Shown here piece after piece: positions 37,904 through 50,892 of a DNA stretch of 64,000 nucleotides (positions within the stretch are counted from its first letter, which is position 1; each line of letters opens with the position of its first letter). The stretch comes from Parietaria judaica (lineage: Eukaryota; Streptophyta; Magnoliopsida; Rosales; Urticaceae): the NCBI GenBank assembly GCA_954871525.1, contig CATOZS010000011.1, positions 310,001 through 374,000 on the forward strand. Reading direction: 5' to 3'. The notes below the pieces were generated by a model that saw nothing but the letters and a program-made list of their open reading frames with translations, ran no database searches and had not been told where the DNA came from. The translations under genes were made by a program, and so were the position numbers.

Positions 37904-40900
37904 ATTAGGGTGGTATTACTAGTAATTGGGTTAGTTTTGGCATAAAAAGTTTTTGGAGCTCTTTCAAAACCCAGTTTCAACAATTAATGCGTGGTAAAAA
38001 TAAAAACTGAGTCTTTTTCCCATTTAACGCGAAAAAACCCTAATTGAACGATATTTTAAACAAAACATGAACTTCATAATGTGTAATTTTATCTCATTTA
38101 CTTATTTTAATCCCTAAATAGCGAAGCACTATCTCGTAGTTTCTATATCAAGCGGTTAACTGGTGAAAATCATTACCGAAAAGTGTTAAAAATTGGTTTT
38201 CTTACGAAAGCAAATACGATATGTTCTTGATTAAATTTGAGTTGCTAGACCATAATTAGGGTGGTATTACTAGTAATTGGGTTAGTTTTGGCATAAAAAG
38301 TTTTTGGAGCTCTTTCAAAACCCAGTTTCAACAATTAATGCGTGGTAAAAATAAAAACTGAGCCTTTTTCCCATTTAACGCGAAAAAACCCTAATTGAAC
38401 GATATTTTAAACAAAACATGAACTTCATAATGTGTAATTTTATCTCATTTACTTATTTTAATCTCTAAATAGTGAAGCACTATCTCGTAGTTTCTATATC
38501 AAGCGGTTAACTGGTGAAAATCATTACCGAAAAGTGTTAAAAATTGGTTTTCTTACGAAAGCAAATACGATATGTTCTTGATTAAATTTGAGTTGCTAGA
38601 CCATAATTAGGGTGGTATTACTAGTAATTGGGTTAGTTTTGGCATAAAAAGTTTTTGGAGCTCTTTCAAAACCCAGTTTCAACAATTAATGCGTGGTAAA
38701 AATAAAAACTGAGTCTTTTTCCCATTTAACGCGAAAAAACCCTAATTGAACGATATTTTAAACAAAACATGAACTTCATAATGTGTAATTTTATCTCATT
38801 TACTTATTTTAATCCCTAAATAGCGAAGCACTATCTCGTAGTTTCTATATCAAGCGGTTAACTGGTGAAAATCATTACCGAAAACTGTTAAAAAAAAATT
38901 TTCTTACGAAAGCAAATACGATATGTTCTTGATTAAATTTGAGTTGCTAGACCATAATTAGGGTGGTATTACTAGTAATTGGGTTAGTTTTGGCATAAAA
39001 AGTTTTTGGAGCTCTTTCAAAACCCAGTTTCAACAATTAATGCGTGGTAAAAATAAAAACTGAGTCTTTTTCCCATTTAACGCGAAAAAACCCTAATTGA
39101 ACGGTATTTTAAACAAAACATGAACTTCATAATGTGTAATTTTATCTCATTTACTTATTTTAATCCCTAAATAGCGAAGCACTATCTCGTAGTTTCTATA
39201 TCAAGCGGTTAACTGGTGAAAATCATTACCGAAAACTGTTAAAAATTGGTTTTCTTACGAAAGCAAATACGATATGTTCTTGATTAAATTTGAGTTGCTA
39301 GACCATAATTAGGGTGGTATTACTAGTAATTGGGTTAGTTTTGGCATAAAAAGTTTTTGGAGCTCTTTCAAAACCCAGTTTCAACAATTAATGCGTGGTA
39401 AAAATAAAAACTGAGTCTTTTTCCCATTTAACGCGAAAAAACCCTAATTGAACGATATTTTAAACAAAACATGAACTTCATAATGTGTAATTTTATCTCA
39501 TTTACTTATTTTAATCTCTAAATAGTGAAGCACTATCTCGTAGTTTCTATATCAAGCGGTTAACTGGTGAAAATCATTACCGAAAAGTGTTAAAAATTGG
39601 TTTTCTTACGAAAGCAAATACGATATGTTCTTGATTAAATTTGAGTTGCTAGACCATAATTAGGGTGGTATTACTAGTAATTGGGTTAGTTTTGGCATAA
39701 AAAGTTTTTGGAGCTCTTTCAAAACCCAGTTTCAACAATTAATGCGTGGTAAAAATAAAAACTGAGTCTTTTTCCCATTTAACGCGAAAAAACCCTAATT
39801 GAACGATATTTTAAACAAAACATGAACTTCATAATGTGTAATTTTATCTCATTTACTTATTTTAATCCCTAAATAGCGAAGCACTATCTCGTAGTTTCTA
39901 TATCAAGCGGTTAACTGGTGAAAATCATTACCGAAAACTGTTAAAAAAAAAATTTCTTACGAAAGCAAATACGATATGTTCTTGATTAAATTTGAGTTGC
40001 TAGACCATAATTAGGGTGGTATTACTAGTAATTGGGTTAGTTTTGGCATAAAAAGTTTTTGGAGCTCTTTCAAAACCCAGTTTCAACAATTAATGCGTGG
40101 TAAAAATAAAAACTGAGTCTTTTTCCCATTTAACGCGAAAAAACCCTAATTGAACGGTATTTTAAACAAAACATGAACTTCATAATGTGTAATTTTATCT
40201 CATTTACTTATTTTAATCCCTAAATAGCGAAGCACTATCTCGTAGTTTCTATATCAAGCGGTTAACTGGTGAAAATCATTACCGAAAACTGTTAAAAATT
40301 GGTTTTCTTACGAAAGCAAATACGATATGTTCTTGATTAAATTTGAGTTGCTAGACCATAATTAGGGTGGTATTACTAGTAATTGGGTTAGTTTTGGCAT
40401 AAAAAGTTTTTGGAGCTCTTTCAAAACCCAGTTTCAACAATTAATGCGTGGTAAAAATAAAAACTGAGTCTTTTTCCCATTTAACGCGAAAAAACCCTAA
40501 TTGAACGATATTTTAAACAAAACATGAACTTCATAATGTGTAATTTTATCTCATTTACTTATTTTAATCCCTAAATAGCGAAGCACTATCTCGTAGTTTC
40601 TATATCAAGCGGTTAACTGGTGAAAATCATTACCGAAAACTGTTAAAAAAAAATTTTCTTACGAAAGCAAATACGATATGTTCTTGATTAAATTTGAGTT
40701 GCTAGACCATAATTAGGGTGGTATTACTAGTAATTGGGTTAGTTTTGGCATAAAAAGTTTTTGGAGCTCTTTCAAAACCCAGTTTCAACAATTAATGCGT
40801 GGTAAAAATAAAAACTGAGTCTTTTTCCCATTTAACGCGAAAAAACCCTAATTGAACGGTATTTTAAACAAAACATGAACTTCATAATGTGTAATTTTAT

Positions 40901-41062
40901 CTCATTTACTTATTTTAATCCCTAAATAGCGAAGCACTATCTCGTAGTTTCTATATCAAGCGGTTAACTGGTGAAAATCATTACCGAAAACTGTTAAAAA
41001 TTGGTTTTCTTACGAAAGCAAATACGATATGTTCTTGATTAAATTTGAGTTGCTAGACCATA
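37904..41062 (+). repeat. 10-mer-spaced higher-order repeat, copy 1
   Basis: Nine monomers in order: 148A/280G; 210T/219T with the rare 109C (GAGCCT); poly-A; 148G; 210T/219T; poly-A; 148G; poly-A; 148G. The order recurs 3510 bp (10 x 351) downstream at 41414-44572, including the 109C marker, which I saw nowhere else. The tenth monomer here (41063) is 148A/280C without poly-A and does not match its counterpart at 44573 (148G). The poly-A copy at 39659 has ten A and three T. Confidence 0.9.
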
Positions 41063-41413
41063 ATTAGGGTGGTATTACTAGTAATTGGGTTAGTTTTGGC
41101 ATAAAAAGTTTTTGGAGCTCTTTCAAAACCCAGTTTCAACAATTAATGCGTGGTAAAAATAAAAACTGAGTCTTTTTCCCATTTAACGCGAAAAAACCCT
41201 AATTGAACGATATTTTAAACAAAACATGAACTTCATAATGTGTAATTTTATCTCATTTACTTATTTTAATCCCTAAATAGCGAAGCACTATCTCGTAGTT
41301 TCTATATCAAGCGGTTAACTGGTGAAAATCATTACCGAAAACTGTTAAAAATTGGTTTTCTTACGAAAGCAAATACGATATGTTCTTGATTAAATTTGAG
41401 TTGCTAGACCATA

Positions 41414-44400
41414 ATTAGGGTGGTATTACTAGTAATTGGGTTAGTTTTGGCATAAAAAGTTTTTGGAGCTCTTTCAAAACCCAGTTTCAACAATTAATGC
41501 GTGGTAAAAATAAAAACTGAGTCTTTTTCCCATTTAACGCGAAAAAACCCTAATTGAACGATATTTTAAACAAAACATGAACTTCATAATGTGTAATTTT
41601 ATCTCATTTACTTATTTTAATCCCTAAATAGCGAAGCACTATCTCGTAGTTTCTATATCAAGCGGTTAACTGGTGAAAATCATTACCGAAAAGTGTTAAA
41701 AATTGGTTTTCTTACGAAAGCAAATACGATATGTTCTTGATTAAATTTGAGTTGCTAGACCATAATTAGGGTGGTATTACTAGTAATTGGGTTAGTTTTG
41801 GCATAAAAAGTTTTTGGAGCTCTTTCAAAACCTAGTTTCAACAATTAATGCGTGGTAAAAATAAAAACTGAGCCTTTTTCCCATTTAACGCGAAAAAACC
41901 CTAATTGAACGATATTTTAAACAAAACATGAACTTCATAATGTGTAATTTTATCTCATTTACTTATTTTAATCTCTAAATAGTGAAGCACTATCTCGTAG
42001 TTTCTATATCAAGCGGTTAACTGGTGAAAATCATTACCGAAAAGTGTTAAAAATTGGTTTTCTTACGAAAGCAAATACGATATGTTCTTGATTAAATTTG
42101 AGTTGCTAGACCATAATTAGGGTGGTATTACTAGTAATTGGGTTAGTTTTGGCATAAAAAGTTTTTGGAGCTCTTTCAAAACCCAGTTTCAACAATTAAT
42201 GCGTGGTAAAAATAAAAACTGAGTCTTTTTCCCATTTAACGCGAAAAAACCCTAATTGAACGATATTTTAAACAAAACATGAACTTCATAATGTGTAATT
42301 TTATCTCATTTACTTATTTTAATCCCTAAATAGCGAAGCACTATCTCGTAGTTTCTATATCAAGCGGTTAACTGGTGAAAATCATTACCGAAAACTGTTA
42401 AAAAAAAATTTTCTTACGAAAGCAAATACGATATGTTCTTGATTAAATTTGAGTTGCTAGACCATAATTAGGGTGGTATTACTAGTAATTGGGTTAGTTT
42501 TGGCATAAAAAGTTTTTGGAGCTCTTTCAAAACCCAGTTTCAACAATTAATGCGTGGTAAAAATAAAAACTGAGTCTTTTTCCCATTTAACGCGAAAAAA
42601 CCCTAATTGAACGGTATTTTAAACAAAACATGAACTTCATAATGTGTAATTTTATCTCATTTACTTATTTTAATCCCTAAATAGCGAAGCACTATCTCGT
42701 AGTTTCTATATCAAGCGGTTAACTGGTGAAAATCATTACCGAAAACTGTTAAAAATTGGTTTTCTTACGAAAGCAAATACGATATGTTCTTGATTAAATT
42801 TGAGTTGCTAGACCATAATTAGGGTGGTATTACTAGTAATTGGGTTAGTTTTGGCATAAAAAGTTTTTGGAGCTCTTTCAAAACCCAGTTTCAACAATTA
42901 ATGCGTGGTAAAAATAAAAACTGAGTCTTTTTCCCATTTAACGCGAAAAAACCCTAATTGAACGATATTTTAAACAAAACATGAACTTCATAATGTGTAA
43001 TTTTATCTCATTTACTTATTTTAATCTCTAAATAGTGAAGCACTATCTCGTAGTTTCTATATCAAGCGGTTAACTGGTGAAAATCATTACCGAAAAGTGT
43101 TAAAAATTGGTTTTCTTACGAAAGCAAATACGATATGTTCTTGATTAAATTTGAGTTGCTAGACCATAATTAGGGTGGTATTACTAGTAATTGGGTTAGT
43201 TTTGGCATAAAAAGTTTTTGGAGCTCTTTCAAAACCCAGTTTCAACAATTAATGCGTGGTAAAAATAAAAACTGAGTCTTTTTCCCATTTAACGCGAAAA
43301 AACCCTAATTGAACGATATTTTAAACAAAACATGAACTTCATAATGTGTAATTTTATCTCATTTACTTATTTTAATCCCTAAATAGCGAAGCACTATCTC
43401 GTAGTTTCTATATCAAGCGGTTAACTGGTGAAAATCATTACCGAAAACTGTTAAAAAAAAATTTTCTTACGAAAGCAAATACGATATGTTCTTGATTAAA
43501 TTTGAGTTGCTAGACCATAATTAGGGTGGTATTACTAGTAATTGGGTTAGTTTTGGCATAAAAAGTTTTTGGAGCTCTTTCAAAACCCAGTTTCAACAAT
43601 TAATGCGTGGTAAAAATAAAAACTGAGTCTTTTTCCCATTTAACGCGAAAAAACCCTAATTGAACGGTATTTTAAACAAAACATGAACTTCATAATGTGT
43701 AATTTTATCTCATTTACTTATTTTAATCCCTAAATAGCGAAGCACTATCTCGTAGTTTCTATATCAAGCGGTTAACTGGTGAAAATCATTACCGAAAACT
43801 GTTAAAAATTGGTTTTCTTACGAAAGCAAATACGATATGTTCTTGATTAAATTTGAGTTGCTAGACCATAATTAGGGTGGTATTACTAGTAATTGGGTTA
43901 GTTTTGGCATAAAAAGTTTTTGGAGCTCTTTCAAAACCCAGTTTCAACAATTAATGCGTGGTAAAAATAAAAACTGAGTCTTTTTCCCATTTAACGCGAA
44001 AAAACCCTAATTGAACGATATTTTAAACAAAACATGAACTTCATAATGTGTAATTTTATCTCATTTACTTATTTTAATCCCTAAATAGCGAAGCACTATC
44101 TCGTAGTTTCTATATCAAGCGGTTAACTGGTGAAAATCATTACCGAAAACTGTTAAAAAAAAATTTTCTTACGAAAGCAAATACGATATGTTCTTGATTA
44201 AATTTGAGTTGCTAGACCATAATTAGGGTGGTATTACTAGTAATTGGGTTAGTTTTGGCATAAAAAGTTTTTGGAGCTCTTTCAAAACCCAGTTTCAACA
44301 ATTAATGCGTGGTAAAAATAAAAACTGAGTCTTTTTCCCATTTAACGCGAAAAAACCCTAATTGAACGGTATTTTAAACAAAACATGAACTTCATAATGT

Positions 44401-44572
44401 GTAATTTTATCTCATTTACTTATTTTAATCCCTAAATAGCGAAGCACTATCTCGTAGTTTCTATATCAAGCGGTTAACTGGTGAAAATCATTACCGAAAA
44501 CTGTTAAAAATTGGTTTTCTTACGAAAGCAAATACGATATGTTCTTGATTAAATTTGAGTTGCTAGACCATA
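41414..44572 (+). repeat. 10-mer-spaced higher-order repeat, copy 2
   Basis: Partner of 37904-41062 with the same nine-monomer order. The 109C monomer (41765) has gained a further C to T nearby (AACCTAG), and the poly-A tract at the sixth monomer (43169) is A9T4 where copy 1 has A10T3. Confidence 0.9.
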
Positions 44573-44923
44573 ATTAGGGTGGTATTACTAGTAATTGGGT
44601 TAGTTTTGGCATAAAAAGTTTTTGGAGCTCTTTCAAAACCCAGTTTCAACAATTAATGCGTGGTAAAAATAAAAACTGAGTCTTTTTCCCATTTAACGCG
44701 AAAAAACCCTAATTGAACGGTATTTTAAACAAAACATGAACTTCATAATGTGTAATTTTATCTCATTTACTTATTTTAATCCCTAAATAGCGAAGCACTA
44801 TCTCGTAGTTTCTATATCAAGCGGTTAACTGGTGAAAATCATTACCGAAAACTGTTAAAAATTGGTTTTCTTACGAAAGCAAATACGATATGTTCTTGAT
44901 TAAATTTGAGTTGCTAGACCATA

Positions 44924-46678
44924 ATTAGGGTGGTATTACTAGTAATTGGGTTAGTTTTGGCATAAAAAGTTTTTGGAGCTCTTTCAAAACCCAGTTTCAA
45001 CAATTAATGCGTGGTAAAAATAAAAACTGAGTCTTTTTCCCATTTAACGCGAAAAAACCCTAATTGAACGATATTTTAAACAAAACATGAACTTCATAAT
45101 GTGTAATTTTATCTCATTTACTTATTTTAATCCCTAAATAGCGAAGCACTATCTCGTAGTTTCTATATCAAGCGGTTAACTGGTGAAAATCATTACCGAA
45201 AACTGTTAAAAAAAAATTTTCTTACGAAAGCAAATACGATATGTTCTTGATTAAATTTGAGTTGCTAGACCATAATTAGGGTGGTATTACTAGTAATTGG
45301 GTTAGTTTTGGCATAAAAAGTTTTTGGAGCTCTTTCAAAACCCAGTTTCAACAATTAATGCGTGGTAAAAATAAAAACTGAGTCTTTTTCCCATTTAACG
45401 CGAAAAAACCCTAATTGAACGGTATTTTAAACAAAACATGAACTTCATAATGTGTAATTTTATCTCATTTACTTATTTTAATCCCTAAATAGCGAAGCAC
45501 TATCTCGTAGTTTCTATATCAAGCGGTTAACTGGTGAAAATCATTACCGAAAACTGTTAAAAATTGGTTTTCTTACGAAAGCAAATACGATATGTTCTTG
45601 ATTAAATTTGAGTTGCTAGACCATAATTAGGGTGGTATTACTAGTAATTGGGTTAGTTTTGGCATAAAAAGTTTTTGGAGCTCTTTCAAAACCCAGTTTC
45701 AACAATTAATGCGTGGTAAAAATAAAAACTGAGTCTTTTTCCCATTTAACGCGAAAAAACCCTAATTGAACGATATTTTAAACAAAACATGAACTTCATA
45801 ATGTGTAATTTTATCTCATTTACTTATTTTAATCCCTAAATAGCGAAGCACTATCTCGTAGTTTCTATATCAAGCGGTTAACTGGTGAAAATCATTACCG
45901 AAAACTGTTAAAAAAAATTTTTCTTACGAAAGCAAATACGATATGTTCTTGATTAAATTTGAGTTGCTAGACCATAATTAGGGTGGTATTACTAGTAATT
46001 GGGTTAGTTTTGGCATAAAAAGTTTTTGGAGCTCTTTCAAAACCCAGTTTCAACAATTAATGCGTGGTAAAAATAAAAACTGAGTCTTTTTCCCATTTAA
46101 CGCGAAAAAACCCTAATTGAACGGTATTTTAAACAAAACATGAACTTCATAATGTGTAATTTTATCTCATTTACTTATTTTAATCCCTAAATAGCGAAGC
46201 ACTATCTCGTAGTTTCTATATCAAGCGGTTAACTGGTGAAAATCATTACCGAAAACTGTTAAAAATTGGTTTTCTTACGAAAGCAAATACGATATGTTCT
46301 TGATTAAATTTGAGTTGCTAGACCATAATTAGGGTGGTATTACTAGTAATTGGGTTAGTTTTGGCATAAAAAGTTTTTGGAGCTCTTTCAAAACCCAGTT
46401 TCAACAATTAATGCGTGGTAAAAATAAAAACTGAGTCTTTTTCCCATTTAACGCGAAAAAACCCTAATTGAACGGTATTTTAAACAAAACATGAACTTCA
46501 TAATGTGTAATTTTATCTCATTTACTTATTTTAATCCCTAAATAGCGAAGCACTATCTCGTAGTTTCTATATCAAGCGGTTAACTGGTGAAAATCATTAC
46601 CGAAAACTGTTAAAAATTGGTTTTCTTACGAAAGCAAATACGATATGTTCTTGATTAAATTTGAGTTGCTAGACCATA
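44924..46678 (+). repeat. 6-mer-spaced higher-order repeat, copy 1
   Basis: Five monomers: poly-A, 148G, poly-A with A8T5, 148G, 148G. The order recurs 2106 bp (6 x 351) downstream at 47030-48784, including A8T5, which is found only in these two blocks. The sixth positions (46679, 148G; and 48785, 148A/280G) do not match. Confidence 0.85.
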
Positions 46679-47029
46679 ATTAGGGTGGTATTACTAGTAA
46701 TTGGGTTAGTTTTGGCATAAAAAGTTTTTGGAGCTCTTTCAAAACCCAGTTTCAACAATTAATGCGTGGTAAAAATAAAAACTGAGTCTTTTTCCCATTT
46801 AACGCGAAAAAACCCTAATTGAACGGTATTTTAAACAAAACATGAACTTCATAATGTGTAATTTTATCTCATTTACTTATTTTAATCCCTAAATAGCGAA
46901 GCACTATCTCGTAGTTTCTATATCAAGCGGTTAACTGGTGAAAATCATTACCGAAAACTGTTAAAAATTGGTTTTCTTACGAAAGCAAATACGATATGTT
47001 CTTGATTAAATTTGAGTTGCTAGACCATA

Positions 47030-48784
47030 ATTAGGGTGGTATTACTAGTAATTGGGTTAGTTTTGGCATAAAAAGTTTTTGGAGCTCTTTCAAAACCCAG
47101 TTTCAACAATTAATGCGTGGTAAAAATAAAAACTGAGTCTTTTTCCCATTTAACGCGAAAAAACCCTAATTGAACGATATTTTAAACAAAACATGAACTT
47201 CATAATGTGTAATTTTATCTCATTTACTTATTTTAATCCCTAAATAGCGAAGCACTATCTCGTAGTTTCTATATCAAGCGGTTAACTGGTGAAAATCATT
47301 ACCGAAAACTGTTAAAAAAAAAATTTCTTACGAAAGCAAATACGATATGTTCTTGATTAAATTTGAGTTGCTAGACCATAATTAGGGTGGTATTACTAGT
47401 AATTGGGTTAGTTTTGGCATAAAAAGTTTTTGGAGCTCTTTCAAAACCCAGTTTCAACAATTAATGCGTGGTAAAAATAAAAACTGAGTCTTTTTCCCAT
47501 TTAACGCGAAAAAACCCTAATTGAACGGTATTTTAAACAAAACATGAACTTCATAATGTGTAATTTTATCTCATTTACTTATTTTAATCCCTAAATAGCG
47601 AAGCACTATCTCGTAGTTTCTATATCAAGCGGTTAACTGGTGAAAATCATTACCGAAAACTGTTAAAAATTGGTTTTCTTACGAAAGCAAATACGATATG
47701 TTCTTGATTAAATTTGAGTTGCTAGACCATAATTAGGGTGGTATTACTAGTAATTGGGTTAGTTTTGGCATAAAAAGTTTTTGGAGCTCTTTCAAAACCC
47801 AGTTTCAACAATTAATGCGTGGTAAAAATAAAAACTGAGTCTTTTTCCCATTTAACGCGAAAAAACCCTAATTGAACGATATTTTAAACAAAACATGAAC
47901 TTCATAATGTGTAATTTTATCTCATTTACTTATTTTAATCCCTAAATAGCGAAGCACTATCTCGTAGTTTCTATATCAAGCGGTTAACTGGTGAAAATCA
48001 TTACCGAAAACTGTTAAAAAAAATTTTTCTTACGAAAGCAAATACGATATGTTCTTGATTAAATTTGAGTTGCTAGACCATAATTAGGGTGGTATTACTA
48101 GTAATTGGGTTAGTTTTGGCATAAAAAGTTTTTGGAGCTCTTTCAAAACCCAGTTTCAACAATTAATGCGTGGTAAAAATAAAAACTGAGTCTTTTTCCC
48201 ATTTAACGCGAAAAAACCCTAATTGAACGGTATTTTAAACAAAACATGAACTTCATAATGTGTAATTTTATCTCATTTACTTATTTTAATCCCTAAATAG
48301 CGAAGCACTATCTCGTAGTTTCTATATCAAGCGGTTAACTGGTGAAAATCATTACCGAAAACTGTTAAAAATTGGTTTTCTTACGAAAGCAAATACGATA
48401 TGTTCTTGATTAAATTTGAGTTGCTAGACCATAATTAGGGTGGTATTACTAGTAATTGGGTTAGTTTTGGCATAAAAAGTTTTTGGAGCTCTTTCAAAAC
48501 CCAGTTTCAACAATTAATGCGTGGTAAAAATAAAAACTGAGTCTTTTTCCCATTTAACGCGAAAAAACCCTAATTGAACGGTATTTTAAACAAAACATGA
48601 ACTTCATAATGTGTAATTTTATCTCATTTACTTATTTTAATCCCTAAATAGCGAAGCACTATCTCGTAGTTTCTATATCAAGCGGTTAACTGGTGAAAAT
48701 CATTACCGAAAACTGTTAAAAATTGGTTTTCTTACGAAAGCAAATACGATATGTTCTTGATTAAATTTGAGTTGCTAGACCATA
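47030..48784 (+). repeat. 6-mer-spaced higher-order repeat, copy 2
   Basis: Partner of 44924-46678. Its first poly-A tract is A10T3 rather than A9T4; its second is A8T5 as in copy 1. Its end is also the end of the alternating poly-A/148G region, since the next monomers are plain 148A/280G. Confidence 0.85.
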
Positions 48785-49796
48785 ATTAGGGTGGTATTAC
48801 TAGTAATTGGGTTAGTTTTGGCATAAAAAGTTTTTGGAGCTCTTTCAAAACCCAGTTTCAACAATTAATGCGTGGTAAAAATAAAAACTGAGTCTTTTTC
48901 CCATTTAACGCGAAAAAACCCTAATTGAACGATATTTTAAACAAAACATGAACTTCATAATGTGTAATTTTATCTCATTTACTTATTTTAATCCCTAAAT
49001 AGCGAAGCACTATCTCGTAGTTTCTATATCAAGCGGTTAACTGGTGAAAATCATTACCGAAAAGTGTTAAAAATTGGTTTTCTTACGAAAGCAAATACGA
49101 TATGTTCTTGATTAAATTTGAGTTGCTAGACCATAATTAGGGTGGTATTACTAGTAATTGGGTTAGTTTTGGCATAAAAAGTTTTTGGAGCTCTTTCAAA
49201 ACCCAGTTTCAACAATTAATGCGTGGTAAAAATAAAAACTGAGTCTTTTTCCCATTTAACGCGAAAAAACCCTAATTGAACGATATTTTAAACAAAACAT
49301 GAACTTCATAATGTGTAATTTTATCTCATTTACTTATTTTAATCCCTAAATAGCGAAGCACTATCTCGTAGTTTCTATATCAAGCGGTTAACTGGTGAAA
49401 ATCATTACCGAAAAGTGTTAAAAATTGGTTTTCTTACGAAAGCAAATACGATATGTTCTTGATTAAATTTGAGTTGCTAGACCATAATTAGGGTGGTATT
49501 ACTAGTAATTGGGTTAGTTTTGGCATAAAAAGTTTTTGGAGCTCTTTCAAAACCCAGTTTCAACAATTAATGCGTGGTAAAAATAAAAACTGAGTCTTTT
49601 TCCCATTTAACGCGAAAAAACCCTAATTGAACGATATTTTAAACAAAACATGAACTTCATAATGTGTAATTTTATCTCATTTACTTATTTTAATCCCTAA
49701 ATAGCGAAGCACTATCTCGTAGTTTCTATATCAAGCGGTTAACTGGTGAAAATCATTACCGAAAACTGTTAAAAATTGGTTTTCTTACGAAAGCAA

Positions 49797-49804
49797 ATAA
49801 ATAC
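49797..49804 (+). other. 4-bp tandem duplication (AAAT) in one monomer
   Basis: GCAAATACG of the usual monomer reads GCAAATAAATACG here, a slippage-type duplication of AAAT making a 355-bp unit. It is the first length change after 114 consecutive 351-bp monomers. Confidence 0.85.
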
Positions 49805-49841
49805 GATATGTTCTTGATTAAATTTGAGTTGCTAGACCATA

Positions 49842-50892
49842 ATTAGGGTGGTATTACTAGTAATTGGGTTAGTTTTGGCATAAAAAGTTTTTGGAGCTCT
49901 TTCAAAACCCAGTTTCAACAATTAATGCGTGGTAAAAATAAAACTGAGTCTTTTTCCCATTTAACGCGAAAGAACCCTAATTGACCGGTATTTTAAACAA
50001 AACATGAACTTCATAATGTGTAATTTTATCTCATTTACTTATTTTAATCCCTAAATAGCGAAGCACTATCTCGTAGTTTCTATATCAAGCGGTTAACTGG
50101 TGAAAATCATTACCGAAAACTGTTAAAAATTGGTTTTCTTACGAAAGCAAATACGATATGTTCTTGATTAAATTTGAGTTGCTAGACCATAATTAGGGTG
50201 GTATTACTAGTAATTGGGTTAGTTTTGGCATAAAAAGTTTTTGGAGCTCTTTCAAAACCCAGTTTCAACAATTAATGCGTGGTAAAAATAAAAACTGAGT
50301 CTTTTTCCCATTTAACGCGAAAGAACCCTAATTGACCGGTATTTTAAACAAAACATGAACTTCATAATGTGTAATTTTATCTCATTTACTTATTTTAATC
50401 CCTAAATAGCGAAGCACTATCTCGTAGTTTCTATATCAAGCGGTTAACTGGTGAAAATCATTACCGAAAAGTGTTAAAAATTGGTTTTCTTACGAAAGCA
50501 AATACGATATGTTCTTGATTAAATTTGAGTTGCTAGACCATAATTAGGGTGGTATTACTAGTAATTGGGTTAGTTTTGGCATAAAAAGTTTTGGAGCTCT
50601 TTCAAAACCCAGTTTCAACAATTAATGCGTGGTAAAAATAAAAACTGAGTCTTTTTCCCATTTAACGCGAAAAAACCCTAATTGAACGATATTTTAAACA
50701 AAACATGAACTTCATAATGTGTAATTTTATCTCATTTACTTATTTTAATCCCTAAATAGCGAAGCACTATCTCGTAGTTTCTATATCAAGCGGTTAACTG
50801 GTGAAAATCATTACCGAAAAGTGTTAAAAATTGGTTTTCTTACGAAAGCAAATACGATATGTTCTTGATTAAATTTGAGTTGCTAGACCATA
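49842..50892 (+). repeat. ACCGGT trimer block, first occurrence
   Basis: Two adjacent ACCGGT-type monomers, the first with 280C and the second with 280G, then a 148A/280G monomer. The same order recurs at 62477-63529, about 12.6 kb away, suggesting a duplicated segment whose intervening sequence has since changed. The first monomer lacks one A in its 99-103 run, and the third lacks one T at 47-51. Confidence 0.6.

Larger units (their letters stand above)
28778..48784 (+). repeat. Array domain D: poly-A monomers interleaved with 148G monomers
   Basis: Fifty-seven monomers of exactly 351 bp. Twenty-one carry TTGG to AAAA at 290-293. Their starts are 28778, 29831, 30533, 31586, 32288, 32990, 34043, 34745, 35447, 36500, 37202, 38606, 39659, 40361, 42116, 43169, 43871, 44924, 45626, 47030 and 47732. 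All have 148A and 280C, none is adjacent to another, and all but one (31586) are followed by a 148G/280C monomer. The basic unit is thus a 702-bp dimer, clearest at 34043-36148 and 36500-37903. None occurs outside 28778-48082. This is the most regular part of the window and probably the most recently amplified. Confidence 0.88.
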
